Assembly: GCF_025837155.1 (NCBI RefSeq) | Contig: NZ_CP107549.1 | Span: forward strand, 1,364,001-1,428,000 | Direction of reading: 5' to 3' | DNA from: Pseudomonas sp. Z8(2022) | Lineage (GTDB): Bacteria; Pseudomonadota; Gammaproteobacteria; Pseudomonadales; Pseudomonadaceae | Length of the DNA stretch: 64,000 nt | Part shown: positions 61,038-64,000 of the stretch, one piece after another | Position numbering within the stretch: the first letter of the stretch is position 1 | Layout of the letters: every line of letters starts with the position of its first letter | Notes under the pieces: generated by a model | The model's database searches: none | The model's input: the letters and a program-made list of their open reading frames with translations, nothing else | Told to the model about the DNA's origin: nothing | Position numbers and translations under genes: made by a program

Positions 61038-61042
61038 CCCAG

Positions 61043-61291
61043 TTACAAGTTTTTCTTGATGGCGCTAATTCGTTGTGCTTCCTCTAGCTTTTTGCGCTGA
61101 AGATAAAGAGAAATCAGGCCTGGCTCGGATTCTTTTTTAGAGAGCAAAAGTGCAAGAAAGCTAACTATGGGTGTTGAAATTAGTAAGATAAACAAGAATA
61201 TCTCATGCTTTCCTGGCATTCCTTTGTCGTAGATCAGATAGCCAATCATTCCCATGAGCGCAATATTCAGGAGGATTGCAAGTTTTCGCAT
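61043..61291 (-). CDS. Cassette 5: small membrane protein
   Basis: 82 aa with two hydrophobic helices (LAILLNIALMGMIGYLIY and IFLFILLISTPIVSFLALLL) and a charged cytosolic tail ending AQRISAIKKNL. No family recognised. RBS GAGGGAATT before ATG. Confidence 0.6.
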   Translation of the reverse strand: MRKLAILLNIALMGMIGYLIYDKGMPGKHEIFLFILLISTPIVSFLALLLSKKESEPGLISLYLQRKKLEEAQRISAIKKNL

Positions 61292-61304
61292 AATTCCCTC
61301 TGGG

Positions 61305-61385
61305 GTCTAACGTTTGAGCTAACCGGCGTGCAAAAGCAGAGTGAAGCGCCGCTTTTGCACGTCCGTGTTGAGCGATTTGTTAGCG
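61305..61385 (-). repeat. attC of cassette 4 (divergent centre)
   Basis: GTCTAAC to GTTAGCG, 81 bases. The centre GTGCAAAAGC...GCTTTTGCAC is longer than in the others; the outer blocks (TTTGAGCTAAC, GTTGAGCGATTT) keep the pairing. Confidence 0.85.
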
Positions 61386-61392
61386 GAATACA

Positions 61393-62034
61393 TCAGAATT
61401 TAATCGAGCGTTTGACTCGCTCAAGTATCGGGCGCCATACAATCGCATCCGACTGCCTGTGCGACAAGGTTATTTCAATAAGACGATTGGAAACAGGAAT
61501 CTTGTATTGCGTCACTTGCCAAGGAGAAGGCCCATTAACCCCCGCGCGAATGTAAGGCATTACGAGCACTCGGTAATTATTGAGCCGCTCAATGCGGACA
61601 GGCTGCATCTCAATTATCTTTGGGCCGCCAGACGCCTCAAGTTGCCTGAACATTTTTAACATTTCAGTTCCAACCTCTTGGAGGTCTGCGGGGGTAGCTG
61701 CTGCAAGATCGGATTGTGTGTAATCGGGGGGGGACGTGACACTTACACGAATCGTCGCACCGGTTGGATTAGGCGTAGCATTCATCGCCAGCAAGGATTC
61801 TTTTCGACCACTTGATCCTTCGATGCCGGCATTATCAGTCATTGCTTGGCCAGCAGCGCCGAGATTTTTGCGATTTTCCAGAGACAATACCGTCCAATGA
61901 GATGGAACATCGAGTGAGATGCCGTAGGCCAACTGAACACTACGAAATGAAGTGTCTTGCGCGAATGCTGAATGTGCAAGCAGCGTTAAGGCAATAAACG
62001 CGGCAAGAAATAGATGTTTGATATTCACTCTCAT
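61393..62034 (-). CDS. Cassette 4, gene 2: exported hypothetical protein
   Basis: 213-aa protein with a signal peptide (about residues 1-25, LLAHSAFAQ) and a mature part containing YGISLDVPSHWTVLS, which resembles PsbP/MOG1-like (DUF1795-type) domains. Predicted periplasmic. It starts at an ATG overlapping the stop of the membrane gene by 4 bases, with GGAGGGGAGC before it, so the two are one translational unit in one cassette. Confidence 0.65.
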   Translation of the reverse strand: MRVNIKHLFLAAFIALTLLAHSAFAQDTSFRSVQLAYGISLDVPSHWTVLSLENRKNLGAAGQAMTDNAGIEGSSGRKESLLAMNATPNPTGATIRVSVTSPPDYTQSDLAAATPADLQEVGTEMLKMFRQLEASGGPKIIEMQPVRIERLNNYRVLVMPYIRAGVNGPSPWQVTQYKIPVSNRLIEITLSHRQSDAIVWRPILERVKRSIKF

Positions 62035-62348
62035 TGCTCCCCTCCTGCGCTAGGCGGTTGCTTTTTCTCTTGTCTATTAAGAAATGAGAAAAACAGCCAA
62101 GTAAATACAAATGCGCCCCCCATATCGAGTGGGTTTTGTGGACTGATCGGCACGCCGACGCTATCGGAAATGGCCTGATACCTGAGCACCTTCAGCACCG
62201 ATAGCGCGACCACACTCACAATAAACATCAAAATGGTCAACGACCATGCAGCCAGGCGAGACGCCGACTTCTGCTTAAATGCAGTCACGTTCAGTAGCTT
62301 TGCCGCACCAAACACGAGCAGTCCGTAAATGAGCCAATCGACGAGCAT
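62031..62348 (-). CDS. Cassette 4, gene 1: membrane protein
   Basis: 105-aa membrane protein with three hydrophobic stretches (about residues 4-20, 32-55 and 77-93) and a charged C-terminus (NRQEKKQPPSAGGEQ). Overlaps the exported partner. Cassette partners of this kind may form a complex across the inner membrane (inference). No family recognised. Confidence 0.6.
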   Translation of the reverse strand: MLVDWLIYGLLVFGAAKLLNVTAFKQKSASRLAAWSLTILMFIVSVVALSVLKVLRYQAISDSVGVPISPQNPLDMGGAFVFTWLFFSFLNRQEKKQPPSAGGEQ

Positions 62349-62364
62349 GGGTAGTTCTTCTATC

Positions 62365-62441
62365 CGCTAACGATTAAGCTAAGGGGCCGGCTTTAGCCGG
62401 TCCCAGTGAGCGAAGCGAACGATTTGAGCGCATTGTTATGC
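62365..62441 (-). repeat. attC of cassette 3
   Basis: CGCTAAC to GTTATGC, 77 bases, second type with CCGGC-TTTA-GCCGG centre. Confidence 0.92.
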
Positions 62442-62669
62442 GCTGAACTGGCCAAGAACGGCCATTAGCAAAATGGCAAATACGAGAATTCCAACGCAGC
62501 ATACATATGCCTCATTTCTGGAGCCGCTTAACCACTCGTTTTTTGGGTATTTCCCAAAAGTGGCCACTTTTACAAATGGCCACCCTATGGCGTAGAAAAA
62601 TGTTCCAAGTATTATTTCCGTTACTAAGTAGCCAAAAAACCGGACTACGAGGCTGAGAAGTTCTTCCAT
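62436..62669 (-). CDS. Cassette 3: small membrane protein
   Basis: 77 aa, two hydrophobic helices (about residues 6-30 and 53-75) joined by a polar loop KYPKNEWLSGSRNEA. No family recognised. RBS GGAGACAC. Stop lies within attC 3. Confidence 0.58.
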   Translation of the reverse strand: MEELLSLVVRFFGYLVTEIILGTFFYAIGWPFVKVATFGKYPKNEWLSGSRNEAYVCCVGILVFAILLMAVLGQFSA

Positions 62670-62680
62670 GTGTCTCCAGC

Positions 62681-62769
62681 GTATAACGATTAAGCTAACG
62701 GGCGGCCAAAAGCGCAGCTTTTGGACGTCCAGCGAACGGAGTGAGCGACAGTTGAGCGCATTGTTAGGC
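62681..62769 (-). repeat. attC of cassette 2 (long form)
   Basis: GTATAAC to GTTAGGC, 89 bases; outer blocks GATTAAGCTAAC and GTTGAGCGCA match the second type, the centre GCCAAAAGC...GCTTTTGGAC is different and longer. Confidence 0.87.
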
Positions 62770-62833
62770 TACACCTCAGGGTGCTTTCTGTAGAGACTGA
62801 AGAGGATAGGCTTTGGTGGTGAGCGTCTAGTTC

Positions 62834-63061
62834 TCATAGCCATCTCTTTTGTCCCTTTTGGTATACGTTGATAGCAATCTTTTTGCCGATATTCTCTGGT
62901 TTACAGCAGTACAAGCCGGGACCATAGGGGCATCCCCAATATTGTTTACTATTAGGGTGGCGAGCATTCGATTGCTTTCGGTCTCGCAATACAAATTTCT
63001 CACCGCATCCTGCGCAAATGCGCTCTTTTTTCTGGAGGCCAAGAATTTTTAACCAGTCCAT
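62834..63061 (-). CDS. Cassette 2, gene 2: zinc-ribbon-like protein
   Basis: 75 aa. Cysteines C16-x2-C19 (ICAGCGEKF), C44 and C52-C53 (WGCPYGPGLYCC) suggest a zinc site. Basic overall. RBS GAGGTCACGCAT. A frame over the same bases (62827-63042) lacks these features and is rejected. No family known. Confidence 0.55.
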   Translation of the reverse strand: MDWLKILGLQKKERICAGCGEKFVLRDRKQSNARHPNSKQYWGCPYGPGLYCCKPENIGKKIAINVYQKGQKRWL

Positions 63062-63105
63062 ATGCGTGACCTCGCGCGTTAATGCACTACAGTACTTTCA
63101 GGCTG

Positions 63106-63315
63106 CTAACGTGAAGCTTGTTGGTAAATGGTGGCTGCTTCCTTCGACTTAGACGGCCAAGTATGACCACACTCACATACGCACTGATATGAGCCGTTCT
63201 TGTTGCGACCAGTGACTCTTACACGCCTGAATATCTCAGGGCTGACTTTCCCTCGTGCAATGCGATGACCATTGGCGTCGCGGCATTTGCTGCAATAAAT
63301 AGCTTGAGTTGTCAC
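63106..63315 (-). CDS. Cassette 2, gene 1: zinc-ribbon-like protein
   Basis: 69 aa with C8-x2-C11 (IYCSKCRD) and a C45-x-C47-x-C49 cluster (YQCVCECGHTW), the look of a small zinc ribbon. GTG start with GGAGG 7 bases before it. It is 44 bases before the second zinc-ribbon gene, with no attC between them, so both belong to one cassette or to two fused ones. Confidence 0.58.
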   Translation of the reverse strand: MTTQAIYCSKCRDANGHRIARGKVSPEIFRRVRVTGRNKNGSYQCVCECGHTWPSKSKEAATIYQQASR

Positions 63316-63339
63316 TGGGTGCCTCCGGTAGTTTTTGTA

Positions 63340-63415
63340 GCCTAACGTTTGGTTAAGGGGCGGGCTTTAGCCCGTCCCAGTGAGCGAAGCGAACGGTTTG
63401 AACCTATTGTTAGGA
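63340..63415 (-). repeat. attC of cassette 1
   Basis: GCCTAAC to GTTAGGA, 76 bases, CGGGC-TTTA-GCCCG centre and GGTTTGAACC right block. Confidence 0.93.
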
Positions 63416-63892
63416 TTTGCCTTCGCGGAGTTGTTCGTTTAATGCACGAGCTTTTTTCTTGCATAAAATCATTGTTTTATAAGCAAGATTTTTGAATGCC
63501 ATGTGATCTAGCTCTTCTAGAACTTGCTCAATAGGGACGAAACTGACACCGAATCCGGTGCTTGTTGATGGAATGCGTTTCACAGGCCTTAGATCGTAGT
63601 CTGTATGTGCGGCGACACGATTTCTTAGGTTTATAACTTTATTGTGAAGTACATATTCGTCAGGGCTAAGATCTTTCTCTAGTTTAAGCGAAACTTTTTG
63701 AGTGGCGCCCGATCCGTCGCTTTTTAAAAAGGGGCGAGAGTAGGCAACAATTGCCGCAACCATCAGGCCTCGTTTTATTATTGCTTGATCAGTTTCTGTG
63801 TAGGCTTCCAGATATTGATGCGCCTCACAGGTATCGTCGTCAGACAGACTTGCCCTGTTGAATTGCAGTTCAATGTTGTTTGAGCGCAGCAT
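63410..63892 (-). CDS. Cassette 1: HEPN-like hypothetical protein
   Basis: 160 aa, largely helical. The segment LRNRVAAHTDYDL holds R90-x5-H96, matching the Rx4-6H signature of HEPN RNases, with the same RN...AH look as many HEPN proteins. HEPN proteins are common in toxin and abortive-infection systems. The start ATG has AGGAG 11 bases before it. First cassette, nearest the expected promoter, so likely expressed. Assignment is tentative. Confidence 0.55.
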   Translation of the reverse strand: MLRSNNIELQFNRASLSDDDTCEAHQYLEAYTETDQAIIKRGLMVAAIVAYSRPFLKSDGSGATQKVSLKLEKDLSPDEYVLHNKVINLRNRVAAHTDYDLRPVKRIPSTSTGFGVSFVPIEQVLEELDHMAFKNLAYKTMILCKKKARALNEQLREGKS

Positions 63893-63904
63893 TATTAATG
63901 CTAC

Positions 63905-64000
63905 TCCTAACTATTAATTAGACGACACGTATGTCGCGTTCCTACGCGACACCTGTCGCATAATCTTCCTTGTCGTCTTGCAAGTCCTTGTCTAGCTTGA
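63905..64000 (-). promoter_or_regulatory. Candidate attI/leader region of the integron
   Basis: The core TCCTAAC (GTTAGGA on the minus strand, 63905-63911) is the right boundary of cassette 1. Beyond it there is no attC-type repeat; instead there is a perfect hairpin (TGTCGCGT-AGGA-ACGCGACA), a wider AGACGACA/TGTCGTCT pair and a direct repeat of GACAAGGA. These features fit an attI with integrase sites, or a divergent attC. The integrase gene would follow on the plus strand, outside the window. Confidence 0.45.

Noticed and set aside
62827..63042. Alternative frame in cassette 2
   Set aside because: Overlaps the zinc-ribbon gene, lacks its paired cysteines and has no better start.
63079..63110. 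Remnant attC between the two zinc-ribbon genes
   Set aside because: GTTAATG and TGCTAAC heptamers are present, but in the wrong order for an attC after the first gene and without pairing arms between them.
57974..63415. Regularly repeated sequence that could suggest a CRISPR array
   Set aside because: Repeats are 76-89 bases, internally palindromic with variable centres, and separated by genes rather than short spacers. They match attC structure.

Overview
The window is GC-rich Pseudomonas chromosome ending in an AT-richer chromosomal-integron cassette array. The host call rests on gene order and family identity: phhR/phhABC next to an itaconate-catabolism cluster ending in acsA (an arrangement I remember from P. 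aeruginosa), the glk-gltR-gtrS-gtsABCD sugar-uptake cluster, a CysI/DUF934 pair, plsB, and Pseudomonas-type palindromic (REP-like) repeats between operons. A chromosomal integron with ~76-bp attC repeats, a LamB-type porin in place of OprB, and no edd beside glk suggest the mendocina/alcaligenes/oleovorans side of the genus (inference).

Layout. 0-6.3 kb: DUF2254 membrane protein, phenylalanine hydroxylase operon phhABC with divergent PhhR, a zinc deaminase. 6.3-23.1 kb: a dicarboxylate locus. LysR-1 faces ich, an acyl-CoA dehydrogenase, an MmgE/PrpD protein, ict, ccl and a TRAP binding protein. A second module follows (LysR-2, class III CoA-transferase, HMG-CoA-lyase-like enzyme, second TRAP binding protein), then dctQ, dctM and acsA. 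Itaconate should be activated, hydrated and cleaved to acetyl-CoA and pyruvate; the second module fits a related C5/C6 acid such as (R)-citramalate. 23.2-36.4 kb: exported hydrolase, heavy-metal-type two-component system with DUF2790 protein, DUF4197, small envelope proteins, a DmdC-like acyl-CoA dehydrogenase, a metallo-beta-lactamase-fold protein, a third LysR, an EAL protein, an SH3 protein and a UbiH/UbiM-like hydroxylase. 36.6-45.9 kb: HexR-box-led glk, GltR/GtrS, the gts ABC transporter and a LamB-like porin. 46-57.1 kb: MocR-type regulator, ccoG, a tightly overlapping cysI-DUF934-CidA/LrgA-LrgB operon, a trypsin-like protease, plsB and an EamA transporter.

57.4-64 kb: twelve gene cassettes, all on the minus strand, each closed by an attC on its left (3') side. 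Products include HEPN-like, PIN-like, HNH and Nudix proteins, zinc-ribbon and small membrane proteins, and several unknowns. The sequence right of the first core site is not attC-like and may be attI, so the integrase gene should lie just beyond the right edge.

The most notable observations are the cassette array with its two attC families and an aadA1-like terminal attC; three copies of a CTTCG-N7-CGAA operator tying LysR-2 to both the CoA-transferase operon and the second TRAP gene; a probable edd deletion scar between a HexR box and glk; and a plus-strand terminator with no gene in front of it (possible small RNA). No tRNA, rRNA, insertion sequence, prophage or CRISPR array was seen.
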